A stretch of 64,000 nucleotides of DNA from Neobacillus cucumis (GTDB taxonomy: Bacteria > Bacillota > Bacilli > Bacillales > Cytobacillaceae), in NCBI RefSeq assembly GCF_016908975.1, contig NZ_JAFBEX010000012.1, positions 144,885 through 208,884 on the forward strand. The letters run 5' to 3'. Below, one piece after another: positions 8,271 through 17,039 of this stretch. Positions within the stretch are counted from its first letter, which is position 1. The number at the start of each line of letters is the position of its first letter. The notes beneath the pieces are model-generated. The model had not been told where the DNA came from. It searched no databases and saw nothing but the letters and a program-made list of their open reading frames with translations. A program made the position numbers and the translations under genes.

Positions 8271-9482
8271 TTACAATAATTCGTCATGTTCAAATAAATA
8301 TCGATAAGCGATGTCGATAAACAGATATTCGTTTTCGTTCATTGGAAACGAAAACGTTCGAATGGTTTCACCTGTTTCAATATCACGATACAAATCAGAT
8401 AATCTTCCCTTTTGTTCATGCCGCAACTTGATAATATTTTCTAAAAAATATGGACGCCAGCTCCAATTTTTATTTAAATAAGCAGTTTGGACCGTCCAGC
8501 CACTTTCCTCTTTAAAAATATTAACGGTTTTTTGAAATCCATCCTCATCACATACATACATCCGGAAAGCAATATCATTCATTTCTTTTGTTAAAGCTTG
8601 AAATAGAGCATCATACCCTGCCTTTTTGTTTTTGTTTACAATTTCCTGTACCATCGTATGAAATTGGCCGGCAGAATTATAAACGGCTTCTAACTTCCGT
8701 TTCTCATAAGCAATAAAATCGTGAAATTTTTCCTTCAAACGAGATTTAAGAAGATCTCGATTAATAAATTCATCTGCGGGCGGATGTAAATAAAACCCTT
8801 GATAGTAGTGACCGCCATTTTTCCAAGCGAATTGAAGTTGAAGACTCATTTCAATATTTTCAAAAAGAAGGGCCGCCCCTATTTTCCTAGCTAAAAGAGA
8901 TAAAGAAAACAACACATCATTAAAGTTAATCCCTATCGCCGTTGATTTTAGGGGTTGAAGGTTAATTTTAAGAATATCCGGTTCGAGTTGACCGATCCTT
9001 TCAAAATATTGACTTTCATCGCCTATACTCGACATCGCTATTTTTATGCCATATGTTCGGTAATATTGAAGAAGATGATCAAATTGATCTAAATCTCCCT
9101 GATAATTACGATCAGATATTTCTAAAATAATTCGTTTTAAGTTTAATCCCTTCTTTTCAAACTCCAATAGCTCCTGTAAAAACGGTTCCCCATGTCCATA
9201 CATTAATAACTCAGCGTTTCGGTTCAAAAAAATCAGGATATCCTCATCAAGTTCCATTACCTTCTCAAGGGCCTTCTTGACGATAAGTAAGTCTACTTCA
9301 AATTTATATTCATCGGGAATTTGATCATCATGAAAAAAAGGTCCTAAACTGATGGCCTTTCCCTTTGAAAAATATCGTCCCAATACTTCGTAAGCAATGA
9401 CACGCTGCTCATCCGCATTAAATATCGGTTGAAAATAAGGAGAGACATTTTCAAGGTCCGATAATATTTCCAATGCATCCAT
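8271..9482 (-). CDS. ykuI: EAL-domain c-di-GMP-binding protein YkuI, degenerate active site
   Basis: This 403-residue protein has an N-terminal EAL domain and a C-terminal PAS-like YkuI_C domain, as in B. subtilis YkuI. The EAL signature reads EVL in AYEVLGR. The metal-binding Asp pair normally found in the DDFG loop is replaced by Ser-Ser (IAMSSIGDESQ), and the following KID motif is KIN. These changes suggest it binds c-di-GMP but does not cleave it. I set the start at MDALEILSDLEN, the YkuI start, with GGAGG seven bases upstream; the frame could extend 16 residues further. The synteny with ykuJ and darB places two nucleotide second-messenger proteins side by side. Confidence 0.9.
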   Translation of the reverse strand: MDALEILSDLENVSPYFQPIFNADEQRVIAYEVLGRYFSKGKAISLGPFFHDDQIPDEYKFEVDLLIVKKALEKVMELDEDILIFLNRNAELLMYGHGEPFLQELLEFEKKGLNLKRIILEISDRNYQGDLDQFDHLLQYYRTYGIKIAMSSIGDESQYFERIGQLEPDILKINLQPLKSTAIGINFNDVLFSLSLLARKIGAALLFENIEMSLQLQFAWKNGGHYYQGFYLHPPADEFINRDLLKSRLKEKFHDFIAYEKRKLEAVYNSAGQFHTMVQEIVNKNKKAGYDALFQALTKEMNDIAFRMYVCDEDGFQKTVNIFKEESGWTVQTAYLNKNWSWRPYFLENIIKLRHEQKGRLSDLYRDIETGETIRTFSFPMNENEYLFIDIAYRYLFEHDELL

Positions 9483-9618
9483 CCATGTTCCTCCAATAAT
9501 TTTTCTCATTATACCAAACGTTTTTTTCATATCTCGTTCTTTTCCAAAAGGATACCATTATAGCATCAATGATACAATCATAACCTATAATCAGGCCCAT
9601 GGAAAAGGAGGCTATTTG

Positions 9619-10446
9619 GTGAAAAGCCTACTCATTTTGACATCTTTACTGACCATGATTGGCTGTGGCCAATCTCACATTAATCCTTCAAACCAAGTAA
9701 ATCAGGAACATAAAATGACAATTGACAACAAACAAGATTCTTTTCATATAAATCAGAAATCTACATCCACTAAACATTTGTCTAATCAACTTAAAAATGT
9801 GGAAAAGCAGAAAAAGGATGAAGGATCAGTTAGCACACTTGCAATGAAACCATCTGCCATGTTAGACGTTGTTTTAATTAGGCAGAACCCAGAATTACGG
9901 TATGGGTGTGAAGTGACTAGTCTTGCAATGGTTCTAAATTACGCAGGTGTTAGGACCAATAAAATGGATTTATATCGAAGCATCCGTAAAGACCCTGACC
10001 CTCTCATTAGTTCGTCACAAGGCGATATATTACGGTGGGGAAACCCTGCTGATGGTTTTGTTGGTGACATGACAGGAAGACGGGCAGGCTATGCTGTTTT
10101 TGACCGACCAATGATTGCTCTCATCAATCAAAAACTTCCTGGAAGAGCAGTGAATTTAACCAATCAGTCCTTTAACCGAGTGCTAGCACATGTGTCTTCA
10201 GGACATCCAGTCGTGGTTTGGACGACAGGGGATTATCGATTGCCAGACCGTTGGGAGGGTTGGTATCACGGTAATCAATACATTAAAACACCACTCGATC
10301 TGCATGCAGTCGTGTTAGTAGGGTATAGCACAAATTATGTTTTTTTAAATGACCCTTTGTCAGGACGAAAACAAGTAAAGGTCTCAAAGGCACAATTTAT
10401 TAGGTCCTGGAAAGCCTTACGCTCACGTGCGGTGAGTTATAATTAA
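9619..10446 (+). CDS. Lipoprotein with C39-like papain-fold peptidase domain
   Basis: The protein starts with a lipoprotein signal (lipid-anchored Cys near residue 16, LLTMIGC), then a charged Gln/Lys-rich linker to about residue 80, then a peptidase C39_2-type domain. The catalytic Cys lies in YGCEVTSLAM, the His in LDLHAVVLVGY and the Asp in LNDP, as expected for this family. It is therefore likely an exported, membrane-anchored cysteine peptidase or amidase; the substrate is unknown. GTG at 9619 is seven bases from AGGAGG and is preferred to the TTG just before. A clear terminator follows. It is read divergently from ykuI. Confidence 0.85.
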   Translation: MKSLLILTSLLTMIGCGQSHINPSNQVNQEHKMTIDNKQDSFHINQKSTSTKHLSNQLKNVEKQKKDEGSVSTLAMKPSAMLDVVLIRQNPELRYGCEVTSLAMVLNYAGVRTNKMDLYRSIRKDPDPLISSSQGDILRWGNPADGFVGDMTGRRAGYAVFDRPMIALINQKLPGRAVNLTNQSFNRVLAHVSSGHPVVVWTTGDYRLPDRWEGWYHGNQYIKTPLDLHAVVLVGYSTNYVFLNDPLSGRKQVKVSKAQFIRSWKALRSRAVSYN

Positions 10447-10469
10447 GAGCAGTCGATGACTGCTTTTTT
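10446..10469 (+). terminator. Terminator of the C39-like lipoprotein gene
   Basis: The stem AGCAGTC-GAT-GACTGCT is followed by six T residues, next to the stop codon. Confidence 0.9.
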
Positions 10470-10565
10470 ATCATTTTTTCACATTTTTTGAATAAACACT
10501 TACAAGTAACCTTTTTTGGACAACTTTTTTATTTATGAAAAAGGAAGCAGTAAAAAGGCAGGTAG

Positions 10566-11444
10566 ATGGTGGATATGGTTAGAAAACAGACAAGAAGAAC
10601 GTTTATTAAAAGGATAGCCGGCTCAATACTTACGGTTCTAGGATTAAGTTCGGGAGGTTATTTTTATGCTAATAAAATTGAGCCTTCACTGCTAGAAATG
10701 AAAGAAATACCCATCAGGCATCCTTTAATCCCTAAAGGTTTTGAAGGAATAAAAATCATACAGTTTAGCGATACCCATCTCGGCTTTCAATACAATCTTT
10801 CTCATTTCAACCATTTAGTGAAAAAAATAAATGGATTAAAGCCGGATATTATATTATTTACTGGTGATTTAATAGACGAGCCAAATAAATATTCACAAGT
10901 GCATGATTTGCTCCCTATACTTGGCAGCCTGCAAGCACCTAAGGGAAAGTTTTGTATTTTCGGAAACCATGACCATGGCGGATATGGTTCAGAAATATAC
11001 CGAAATATTATGGAATCTACCAACTTTAAGGTATTATTAAATGAATCTACGGCAATCACACTAAAGGATGGCAGCTCCATCTATCTAATTGGGATTGATG
11101 ATGCTATGTTGGGAAATCCCGATTTACCGTTATCCTTAAAAAACATACCTAACAATCAATTTAAACTTTTATTATCTCATGCACCAGATCTTGCTGAATC
11201 GGCTTCAGAATATCCTATTCAATGGCAAATCAGCGGTCACAGTCATGGAGGACAAATTAAATTGCCCATCCTAGGAGCCTTGATTAGGCCTCCATTTGCA
11301 CAAATGTATCCGGAGGGTCTTTATGCGGTCAAGGGCAAATTCCCCTTAACACTTTATGTCAATCGAGGCATAGGAACCACACGTCTCCCGTTGCGCTTTA
11401 TGTCAAGACCTGAGCTTACTATTTATACTCTTATTTCTTCCTAG
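10566..11444 (+). CDS. ykuE: Tat-exported metallophosphoesterase YkuE
   Basis: This protein of 292 residues opens with a twin-arginine signal (TRRTFIK near residues 9-15, then a hydrophobic stretch), which fits B. subtilis YkuE, a known TatAyCy substrate bound to the cell wall. The calcineurin-like metal motifs are present in order: SDTHLG, TGDLID, GNHDHGG and GHSHGG. It likely cleaves a phosphoester outside the membrane; the natural substrate is not settled. Two possible ATG starts lie nine bases apart and the signal is intact with either. It precedes ykyB as in B. subtilis; the ykuD L,D-transpeptidase gene found nearby in B. subtilis is absent. Confidence 0.92.
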   Translation: MVDMVRKQTRRTFIKRIAGSILTVLGLSSGGYFYANKIEPSLLEMKEIPIRHPLIPKGFEGIKIIQFSDTHLGFQYNLSHFNHLVKKINGLKPDIILFTGDLIDEPNKYSQVHDLLPILGSLQAPKGKFCIFGNHDHGGYGSEIYRNIMESTNFKVLLNESTAITLKDGSSIYLIGIDDAMLGNPDLPLSLKNIPNNQFKLLLSHAPDLAESASEYPIQWQISGHSHGGQIKLPILGALIRPPFAQMYPEGLYAVKGKFPLTLYVNRGIGTTRLPLRFMSRPELTIYTLISS

Positions 11445-11581
11445 TGGACTAAGAAGTCTTATTACTTTGGTATTCGCTTTTAATTAATTATACAAAAAAA
11501 CGGAAAATACCCTCAACTTATTTCTATTTTCCGAGAAAAAAGGTATAATATAGTTGTTTTTAAAGACCGAAAGGAGCCCAT

Positions 11582-12061
11582 ATGTTGAATCACGATCAGA
11601 GTTATCCTCGTACCAAATTAAATCTAACCATTGAAAACCTCTCTCAAGCTGTCTTTATCGTGAATCGTCATGCAAAAACAGCAACAAACCCCAAATTTTT
11701 ATACAAATTAAAACAAGAATCATTAAAAAAATTAATTGATGAAGGAAAGGCTAAGAAGGTTGGTCTTCATTTTTCCGATCATCCGCGAAACAGCCAACAG
11801 CAATCCGATGTACTAGTCGAATGTGGAAAATATACGTTTCATATTCCTCCAACAAAATCCGATTTCCATGACCTTCCCCATTTAGGAAAGCTCGATGGAA
11901 GTGTTAGAAATCCAAAGTCTCATCTCTCACTTAATACAGCTAAAGCATTATTACAATCCTATACTGGAATCCGTGAACTGGATAATCAGACTTCTTACCC
12001 TCGAGGAAACCAACCGACCTACCAAAAACCTATTTTTAAAAAATTGGGCGAACGCTACTAA
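11582..12061 (+). CDS. ykyB: YkyB family protein
   Basis: This 159-residue protein matches YkyB, a conserved hydrophilic protein of Bacillales. The middle part (LHFSDHPRNSQQQSDVLVEC, near residues 62-81) is typical, and the C-terminus is rich in Gln, Pro and Lys. A good ribosome binding site (AAAGGAG) precedes the ATG. It lies between ykuE and patA, matching the cheV-side neighbourhood of B. subtilis, where ykyB is expressed late in growth. No enzyme motif is visible and the role is unknown. Confidence 0.85.
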   Translation: MLNHDQSYPRTKLNLTIENLSQAVFIVNRHAKTATNPKFLYKLKQESLKKLIDEGKAKKVGLHFSDHPRNSQQQSDVLVECGKYTFHIPPTKSDFHDLPHLGKLDGSVRNPKSHLSLNTAKALLQSYTGIRELDNQTSYPRGNQPTYQKPIFKKLGERY

Positions 12062-12074
12062 GGATGACTTTTCT

Positions 12075-12107
12075 AAAGCCAGAAAACTTTCTGGCTTATT
12101 TTATTTT
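12075..12107. terminator. Terminator between ykyB and a small minus-strand gene
   Basis: A ten-base-pair stem (AAGCCAGAAA / TTTCTGGCTT) is followed by TATTTTATTTT on the plus strand. The minus-strand gene at 12096 ends inside it. Confidence 0.85.
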
Positions 12108-12251
12108 CATCCTTTGAATAGCTCTTCCAGCTTCATGGTTTGCGTAAGAACATTCACCGGTCAAGCCCCCTCCTCTTGATAGTGCTTTTAGTTGTAAGCG
12201 ATTTCCGTTTTTCGCAACAACTTCTTGATAATTTTGTGAACAACCTCCCAT
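12096..12251 (-). CDS. Possible small protein, 51 aa
   Basis: A minus-strand frame reads MGGCSQNYQEVVAKNGNRLQ at the start and ends GRAIQRMKIK, with a central Gly-rich and Cys-containing part (RGGGLTGECSYANHEAG). It ends in the terminator shared with ykyB and fills an otherwise empty gap of 275 bases. The weak point is the start: AGGGG touches the ATG. I do not recognise a family. The composition looks like a real small soluble protein rather than random frame. Confidence 0.45.
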   Translation of the reverse strand: MGGCSQNYQEVVAKNGNRLQLKALSRGGGLTGECSYANHEAGRAIQRMKIK

Positions 12252-12336
12252 CCCCTAGACTCACAGGTCCTTTAAGACTTACAATAATGACGGAAAAAGT
12301 ATTAAGCAGCTAAAACTAGTAAAGAGGTGCTTTATT

Positions 12337-12531
12337 ATGAAGGGAACAGCTATTCTTTTTCAGGAGCGGAATATTACGTTTATTGAAGATGTAGAACATT
12401 CCTTTTACGAAGAAATCAAGGAACAAGGTGATTTTCGGTCCTGCAAGATTCCTAACCAGACAGTAGATTTCGGTTTCGCTTCACCCGTTTTTTGGCATGA
12501 AGATGAAATCGATTGGGATTATGGATATTAA
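12337..12531 (+). CDS. Hypothetical acidic protein, 64 aa
   Basis: The frame starts with ATG after AAAGAGGTGC at good spacing and ends before a weak hairpin. The product is acidic and aromatic, with a C-terminal HEDEIDWDYGY. No membrane segment, Cys pair or known motif is seen. It stands alone between ykyB and patA. Function unknown; the ribosome binding site and the promoter-like AT-rich upstream region support that it is a gene. Confidence 0.65.
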   Translation: MKGTAILFQERNITFIEDVEHSFYEEIKEQGDFRSCKIPNQTVDFGFASPVFWHEDEIDWDYGY

Positions 12532-12681
12532 GATAACAATATATAAATACTATACGGTCTCGGAGAAAAAACTTTGATGGCCGTTTTTTATTTGAATAAT
12601 AGAAAAGAGCTCTAATGTAGAAACTCCCCCCTAAATAGTCTATAATCATGATAATTATTGTTTGGTGGAAGGATGTACATA

Positions 12682-13833
12682 ATGGAACACTTAATAAATC
12701 AAAGAGTTAAAAACATCGAAATTTCCGGAATCAGAAAATTTTTTAATCTCGTCTCTAATATAGACGACTTAATATCATTTACGATTGGGCAGCCTGATTT
12801 CCCTACTCCTGAGCATGTTAAAAATGCGGGGATAGAGGCCATCGAAGCGGACTTTACCTCATATACCCATAATGCCGGAACACTTGAATTAAGGAAAGCA
12901 GCATCTCAATTTGTCGAAAGAAAATATGGTTTACAGTACCAACCCGAATCAGAAGTGATTATCACAATGGGAGCAAGTGAAGCTATTGATATTGCCTTTC
13001 GAACCATTCTAGTCGAAGACTCGGAAGTAATATTACCCGGACCTATTTATCCTGGCTATGAACCAATCATTAAAATGATGGGCGCTGTGCCTGTACACGC
13101 AGATATAAGGAAAAATCAATTCCGGTTCACATTAGATATGATTAAACCGTATATTACAGACAAAACGCGTTGTATTGTCTTGCCTTATCCATCCAATCCA
13201 ACAGGAGTAAGCCTTACAAGCAATGAATTAAAGGAAATCGCAGAATATATTAAGGACAAAAATATTTTTATACTTGCGGATGAGATCTATAGTGAACTCA
13301 CCTATGACAAAGGGCATACTTCCATTGCAAGTTACCTTAAAGATCAAACAATTGTCATTAACGGATTATCAAAGTCTCATTCCATGACAGGCTGGAGAAT
13401 TGGACTGTTATTTGCCCCTGAGTGGCTTACTAAACATATTTTAAAGGTACACCAGTACAATGTGTCATGTGCCAATTCTATCGCCCAAAAAGCGGCTCTA
13501 GAGGCCTTAACAACAGGTATCAATGATGCGGAAGTAATGAAAGAGGAATATTATAAAAGAAGAGAATATGTTTATAACCGATTAACTAGTATGGGTCTTG
13601 AGGTTGTAAAGCCGGACGGTGCCTTCTATTTCTTTGTAAAAATCCCGGATAGCATTCCGTTAAATAGTTTTGACTTTGCCTTAAAACTGGTTCAAGAGAC
13701 GAAGGTAGCCGTCGTACCAGGCAGTGCATTTTCAGAATTTGGGGAAGGTTACTTCCGCTTATCATTTGCCTGTTCCATGGCAAATCTTGAGCAGGGTCTT
13801 AACCGAATGGAGCCCTTTATTAAAGGAATATAA
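12682..13833 (+). CDS. patA: N-acetyl-LL-diaminopimelate aminotransferase
   Basis: This PLP-dependent class I/II aminotransferase carries out the step between DapH and DapL in the acetylase branch of lysine synthesis. The lysine that binds PLP is in NGLSKSHSMTGWR near residue 230, and the protein aligns with B. subtilis PatA from MEHL to the end, including the GPIYPGYEPII, PYPSNPTGV and ADEIYSELTYD segments. I chose the ATG giving MEHLINQRV, with GGAAGG at proper distance, over the ATGs further upstream. It is 8 kb from dapHL but in the same syntenic block. A strong terminator follows. Confidence 0.94.
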   Translation: MEHLINQRVKNIEISGIRKFFNLVSNIDDLISFTIGQPDFPTPEHVKNAGIEAIEADFTSYTHNAGTLELRKAASQFVERKYGLQYQPESEVIITMGASEAIDIAFRTILVEDSEVILPGPIYPGYEPIIKMMGAVPVHADIRKNQFRFTLDMIKPYITDKTRCIVLPYPSNPTGVSLTSNELKEIAEYIKDKNIFILADEIYSELTYDKGHTSIASYLKDQTIVINGLSKSHSMTGWRIGLLFAPEWLTKHILKVHQYNVSCANSIAQKAALEALTTGINDAEVMKEEYYKRREYVYNRLTSMGLEVVKPDGAFYFFVKIPDSIPLNSFDFALKLVQETKVAVVPGSAFSEFGEGYFRLSFACSMANLEQGLNRMEPFIKGI

Positions 13834-13836
13834 ATC

Positions 13837-13869
13837 GAAAAAGCCCCTCAAAATTGAGGGGCTTTTTTC
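13837..13869. terminator. Bidirectional terminator between patA and the 13872 gene
   Basis: The stem AAGCCCCTCA / TGAGGGGCTT has a short loop, T-run on one side and A-run on the other, between convergent genes. Confidence 0.92.
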
Positions 13870-13871
13870 GT

Positions 13872-14051
13872 TTATTGTCCTTTATACTCGCCATTATTTT
13901 TAGAAGCTTTTTCTTTTCTGGCCTTATCTTTATGAATTTTATTCGTATCTGCAGAACCCATCTCATGGGCAAATTCTTCATTTAATGTTGCAGAATCAAA
14001 GCCCTTCTTATTTTTTTGCTGTGGATCATTCTTTTTTGTTCGTTTAGCCAC
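13872..14051 (-). CDS. Small hydrophilic protein, possibly spore-associated
   Basis: The likely start is a GTG with GGAGGG at good spacing, giving a 59-residue product (start VAKRTKKNDPQQKNKKGF). It is highly charged with no hydrophobic segment. The middle (NEEFAHEMGSADTNKIHKDK) loosely resembles the YfhD-type and other minor small acid-soluble spore proteins, but the match is not strong enough to name. An ATG 18 bases further upstream would include the ribosome binding site in the coding part. It is convergent with patA. Confidence 0.65.
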   Translation of the reverse strand: MAKRTKKNDPQQKNKKGFDSATLNEEFAHEMGSADTNKIHKDKARKEKASKNNGEYKGQ

Positions 14052-14127
14052 AATTATCCCTCCTATCAAGAATTAGTTTCTTGATGTCAGGGTTGGTTTA
14101 TGCCTCCCAATATATAGCTTTTTTCTG

Positions 14128-15006
14128 CTAGTTCTTCCAATACTTATAAAGCGCATGGGTTCCGCTGTTTTCTTCACCCATTTCAGTTAACTGCTCATAC
14201 AAAGACTTAGCTAAAGACAAGCCAGGTACGGGTAAGTCCATTCTCTCTGCTTCCGCTAGTGCAATTTTCATATCCTTAATGAAATGTTTTATGTAAAAAC
14301 CAGGTTCAAAATTTCCTTTTAACATTCTTGGCGCAAGGTTGCTTAGAGACCAGCTTCCTGCCGCTCCAGTCGAGATACTTTTTAACACATTCTCAGGGTT
14401 TAATCCTGCTTTCTCTGCATAAATGATTGCTTCACAAACACCAATCATGTTCGAGGCAATTGCAATTTGATTGGACATTTTAGTATGCTGACCAGCCCCG
14501 GCTTTACCCTGGTAAACAATATTTTTACCCATTTTTTCAAAAAGCGGCTTTACTGTATCAAATGCTTCTTGCTCACCGCCAACCATAATCGACAATGTTG
14601 CCTCTCTGGCCCCCACATCGCCTCCGGACACAGGAGCGTCAAGAGCCTGAATTCCATACTTTTTGGCCTCCTCATAAATGGCTGTAGCAAGGGAAGGAGA
14701 TGAAGTGGTCATATCAATATAAAAACTTCCTGGTTTTCCTGATGCAATCAATCCGTTTTCACCTAGATAAATTTCCTCAACATCTGTTGGATAACCTATC
14801 ATGGTAATTATCACTTTTGCCTTTTCTGCTACATCTTTGGGGGTTTGGGCCCATTCTGCGCCGTTTTCTAATAGTTCTTGAGCTTTTTCCTTTGTTCTAG
14901 AATAGACTATTAATGGGTAGCCGGCCTTCATTAAATGAGCTGCCATACTTTTCCCCATTACTCCTGTTCCAATAAAACCAATAACTGTATTCTCTGGTGT
15001 TAACAC
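14128..15006 (-). CDS. ykwC: Beta-hydroxyacid dehydrogenase YkwC
   Basis: This 292-residue NAD(P)-dependent oxidoreductase belongs to the 3-hydroxyisobutyrate dehydrogenase superfamily. The dinucleotide motif GFIGTGVMGKSM lies near residues 10-21, the substrate motif DAPVSGGDVGA near 120-130, and the catalytic Lys in GAGQHTKMSNQ near 165-175. Length and order fit YkwC, which lies near patA and ptsI in B. subtilis. The substrate is not known; tartronate semialdehyde or 3-hydroxyisobutyrate are possible by family. The start codon is GTG with GGAGG about eleven bases upstream. Confidence 0.9.
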   Translation of the reverse strand: MLTPENTVIGFIGTGVMGKSMAAHLMKAGYPLIVYSRTKEKAQELLENGAEWAQTPKDVAEKAKVIITMIGYPTDVEEIYLGENGLIASGKPGSFYIDMTTSSPSLATAIYEEAKKYGIQALDAPVSGGDVGAREATLSIMVGGEQEAFDTVKPLFEKMGKNIVYQGKAGAGQHTKMSNQIAIASNMIGVCEAIIYAEKAGLNPENVLKSISTGAAGSWSLSNLAPRMLKGNFEPGFYIKHFIKDMKIALAEAERMDLPVPGLSLAKSLYEQLTEMGEENSGTHALYKYWKN

Positions 15007-15079
15007 TATTATTCATCCTCCATTTTATTGTTTTCTCTATTTTAACATTCCTTTACTCAATTAGCGTTTGAAATGATTG

Positions 15080-15110
15080 CAAAAAAAAACCGGATCGTCA
15101 TACGTCCGGT
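15080..15110 (-). terminator. Terminator of the 15179 lipoprotein gene
   Basis: The stem ACCGGA / TCCGGT is preceded on the plus strand by nine A residues, which give the T-run in the minus direction. Confidence 0.8.
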
Positions 15111-15178
15111 CTATGTGCTCCATCTCCAAATTTATGCACATACTAAGATTGTCCTATATTGGGTCCTCTTAAACATTT

Positions 15179-15652
15179 TTATAACTCGGATGAAAAATTT
15201 GTTAAATAAGCACGACCTAGTACTTCTTTATCATTAAATACCTCAATCGAAACGGCCTGGTCATGCTCAATCATCTTTCGCAATTCTTGAATATGTAAGT
15301 CCACTTTTAACGGAAGCGGGTCCATAAAAATATATTTCTCACGAAGTCCTTTTGACTCTATATAATCACCATTTTGAACCTGCTCTTCTCCATATATTAT
15401 CTCTCTTTTTCCCATTGCCCGGGCAAGTTTATCATCATGTATGGTTACCTTTACTTTATATAATTGTTGACCATTTAATAGTTCATTATTTATCCTAAAA
15501 CGGAACTGTAATTCATTATTTTTTGTTAATAGAGCGTCAGCATAGCGATTGACAATTAATTCATTTGAATAAAGTAAGCTGCATCCGCTTAGATAGACAA
15601 TGAAAATGACTACTAGAATAAAAGTGCCTAATGTTCGAAATTTCTTGTACAT
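15179..15652 (-). CDS. Hypothetical lipoprotein
   Basis: The product has 157 residues with a lipoprotein signal: a basic N-terminus, a hydrophobic stretch and the lipobox LSGC with the Cys at residue 24. The exported part is beta-rich and ends in a domain around 70-150 without recognised motifs. It is therefore probably anchored on the outer face of the membrane. I set the start at the ATG giving MYKKFRTLG, where AGGGAG lies about ten bases upstream. It stands alone between azoR and ykwC and has its own terminator. I do not recognise the family. Confidence 0.75.
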   Translation of the reverse strand: MYKKFRTLGTFILVVIFIVYLSGCSLLYSNELIVNRYADALLTKNNELQFRFRINNELLNGQQLYKVKVTIHDDKLARAMGKREIIYGEEQVQNGDYIESKGLREKYIFMDPLPLKVDLHIQELRKMIEHDQAVSIEVFNDKEVLGRAYLTNFSSEL

Positions 15653-15788
15653 CCCTAACACTCCCTTATATTCTTACCTTAGCCATAATACATTGGTAAT
15701 AAACGTTAAGAACGGTTCAATAATCACTCCTTCCTGGTTTCTATTTTTAATATACTAGATTATTTGTGGAAACACTTGGAAAGGCAAT

Positions 15789-15822
15789 AAAAAATGAGAC
15801 AGGTTTTCTGTCTCATTTTTAT
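15789..15822 (-). terminator. Terminator of azoR
   Basis: The stem AAAAATGAGACAG / CTGTCTCATTTTT with a GTTTT loop follows the azoR stop codon, with T-rich sequence on both sides. Confidence 0.9.
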
Positions 15823-15827
15823 ATAAT

Positions 15828-16463
15828 TTAGAACGTGTGTGCTAAATCTTTAGCTCGAGCAATGGCATTTTCTTTAATTTCCTGTGCTTTATCCGGCATA
15901 GCATTATGCCCTTCGACAAACAGACCTTCTAGTGATGGGATACCAAAGAAACTCATGATTACACCAATATAGCGATGACCCATCTCAAGTTGTGCAGCTG
16001 GCCCTTCGGAATAGAAACCTCCACGTGCTTGAATGTGTAGAGCCTTTTTATCAGGAAGAAGACCCACTGGACCACTTTCAGTATACTTAAACGTCTTGCC
16101 AGCCACCGCAACAGAATCGAGATAAGCTTTCATTACTGGAGGAAAAGAAAAATTCCAAAGTGGCGTAACGAAGACATATTTGTCAGCAGCAACAAACTGG
16201 TCACTTAATTCATTTAGCCTTCCAACCTTAGATTTTTCTTCAGCAGACAGTTGATCAAATCCTTCTCCAGAACGAAGCTTGCCCCAGCCGCTAAAAACAT
16301 CCGCATCAAGATGCGGGATATTTTCCTTATAAAGATCTATGTGAATAATTTCATCATTCTGATTGACCTGTTTATATTCATCGATAAATGCCTTTCCAAC
16401 AGCCATACTATAGGACTGTGTTTCATCATGCGGATGAGCGGTAATATATAAAACCTTAGCCAT
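15828..16463 (-). CDS. azoR: FMN-dependent NADH-azoreductase
   Basis: This 211-residue flavodoxin-fold reductase uses FMN to reduce azo compounds and quinones with two electrons. Family features are the N-terminal [13 protein letters not shown] phosphate-binding loop, the [16 protein letters not shown] segment near residue 100 and the RGGFYS motif near 145. In B. subtilis, AzoR2 is part of the MhqR regulon; an mhqR gene lies 10 kb away here, but no clear MhqR site is seen. I chose the third codon ATG because AAAGGTG would touch the first. A MITE-like repeat ends about 70 bases upstream, with a TTGACT -35-like hexamer right at its border. Confidence 0.88.
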   Translation of the reverse strand: MAKVLYITAHPHDETQSYSMAVGKAFIDEYKQVNQNDEIIHIDLYKENIPHLDADVFSGWGKLRSGEGFDQLSAEEKSKVGRLNELSDQFVAADKYVFVTPLWNFSFPPVMKAYLDSVAVAGKTFKYTESGPVGLLPDKKALHIQARGGFYSEGPAAQLEMGHRYIGVIMSFFGIPSLEGLFVEGHNAMPDKAQEIKENAIARAKDLAHTF

Positions 16464-16534
16464 TTTCATTCACCTTTCATGTTAGGATGGGAAGTCATTT
16501 TAGTATGAATCAAAATAGTGGATATTAGTCAAAA

Positions 16535-16775
16535 GACTGTTGTTAAACATGGATGTTGATTTCCGCTCCAGGCGCTCAGCAAACCCGCGGGCGTGCCGGG
16601 GAGCCTCCTCGGTGCTGAAGCACCTGTGGGATCTCCCCTGCCCCGTACTCCCGCAGGACATTGAAATTCTTCCTCGAATCCGTCCACGCACGAAGAAAAT
16701 GCGATAGCATTTTCGAAGAGTCGAGCGCCTTCCGCTCCAATCAACATCGTTCCAAAATCAACCTTTAACACAGCC
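16535..16775. mobile_element. MITE-like GC-rich repeat, copy 1
   Basis: This approximately 241-bp element is much richer in G+C than its surroundings and is nearly identical to the copy at 39821-40067, in the same orientation. Its right end reads TTTAACACAGCC, the inverted complement of the left end GGCTGTGTTAAA of copy 2; the left end of this copy has diverged to GACTGTTGTTAAA. Inside are the matching arms CCAGGCGCTC and GAGCGCCTT and a GGGGAGCC ... TCTCCCC hairpin. There is no transposase. It is best read as a non-autonomous element moved in trans, lying just upstream of azoR. Confidence 0.85.
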
Positions 16776-16780
16776 AATTA

Positions 16781-16822
16781 AAAAGGAATTTACCCAAACG
16801 GCAAATTCCTCCTGTTTTTTTA
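16781..16822 (-). terminator. Terminator of the 48-aa gene at 16825
   Basis: The stem GGAATTT / AAATTCC has T-runs on both strands and directly follows the 16825-16971 stop codon. Confidence 0.7.
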
Positions 16823-16824
16823 TT

Positions 16825-16971
16825 TTACTCATTGGTATTCAAATAATATGGATTGCGGCCAATGTTGGTTCTCATTTCATCCGTTATTTGAAATGATTCA
16901 TTAGCATTTGAATCTGTTAATGTCTGATTTAGTTGTAAGCTTCCATCATAATGTATTGGTTTTTGTTCCAT
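16825..16971 (-). CDS. Small protein, 48 aa
   Basis: A 48-codon minus-strand frame begins with ATG eight or nine bases after GGAGGTG, a perfect ribosome binding site, and ends at a terminator. The product (start MEQKPIHYDGSLQ, end PYYLNTNE) is polar and Asn/Thr rich without a hydrophobic segment. It lies between ptsI and azoR. I do not recognise a family; the composition is similar to small sporulation-associated proteins of Bacillaceae, which is only an impression. The strong translation signal makes it a likely real gene. Confidence 0.75.
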   Translation of the reverse strand: MEQKPIHYDGSLQLNQTLTDSNANESFQITDEMRTNIGRNPYYLNTNE

Positions 16972-17039
16972 GTGACATTCACCTCCAACGACTCTTACGT
17001 TTTTAGCATATGTACTTTTAACCTTAATTAATTATGGAC

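Noticed and set aside
11895..12179. 94-codon plus-strand frame over the ykyB end
   Set aside because: It is a shadow in another frame of ykyB and runs through its terminator.
16529..16777. Open frames across the GC-rich repeat (also 39797-40090)
   Set aside because: They lie wholly inside the MITE-like repeat, have no ribosome binding site and differ between the two copies only by repeat drift.
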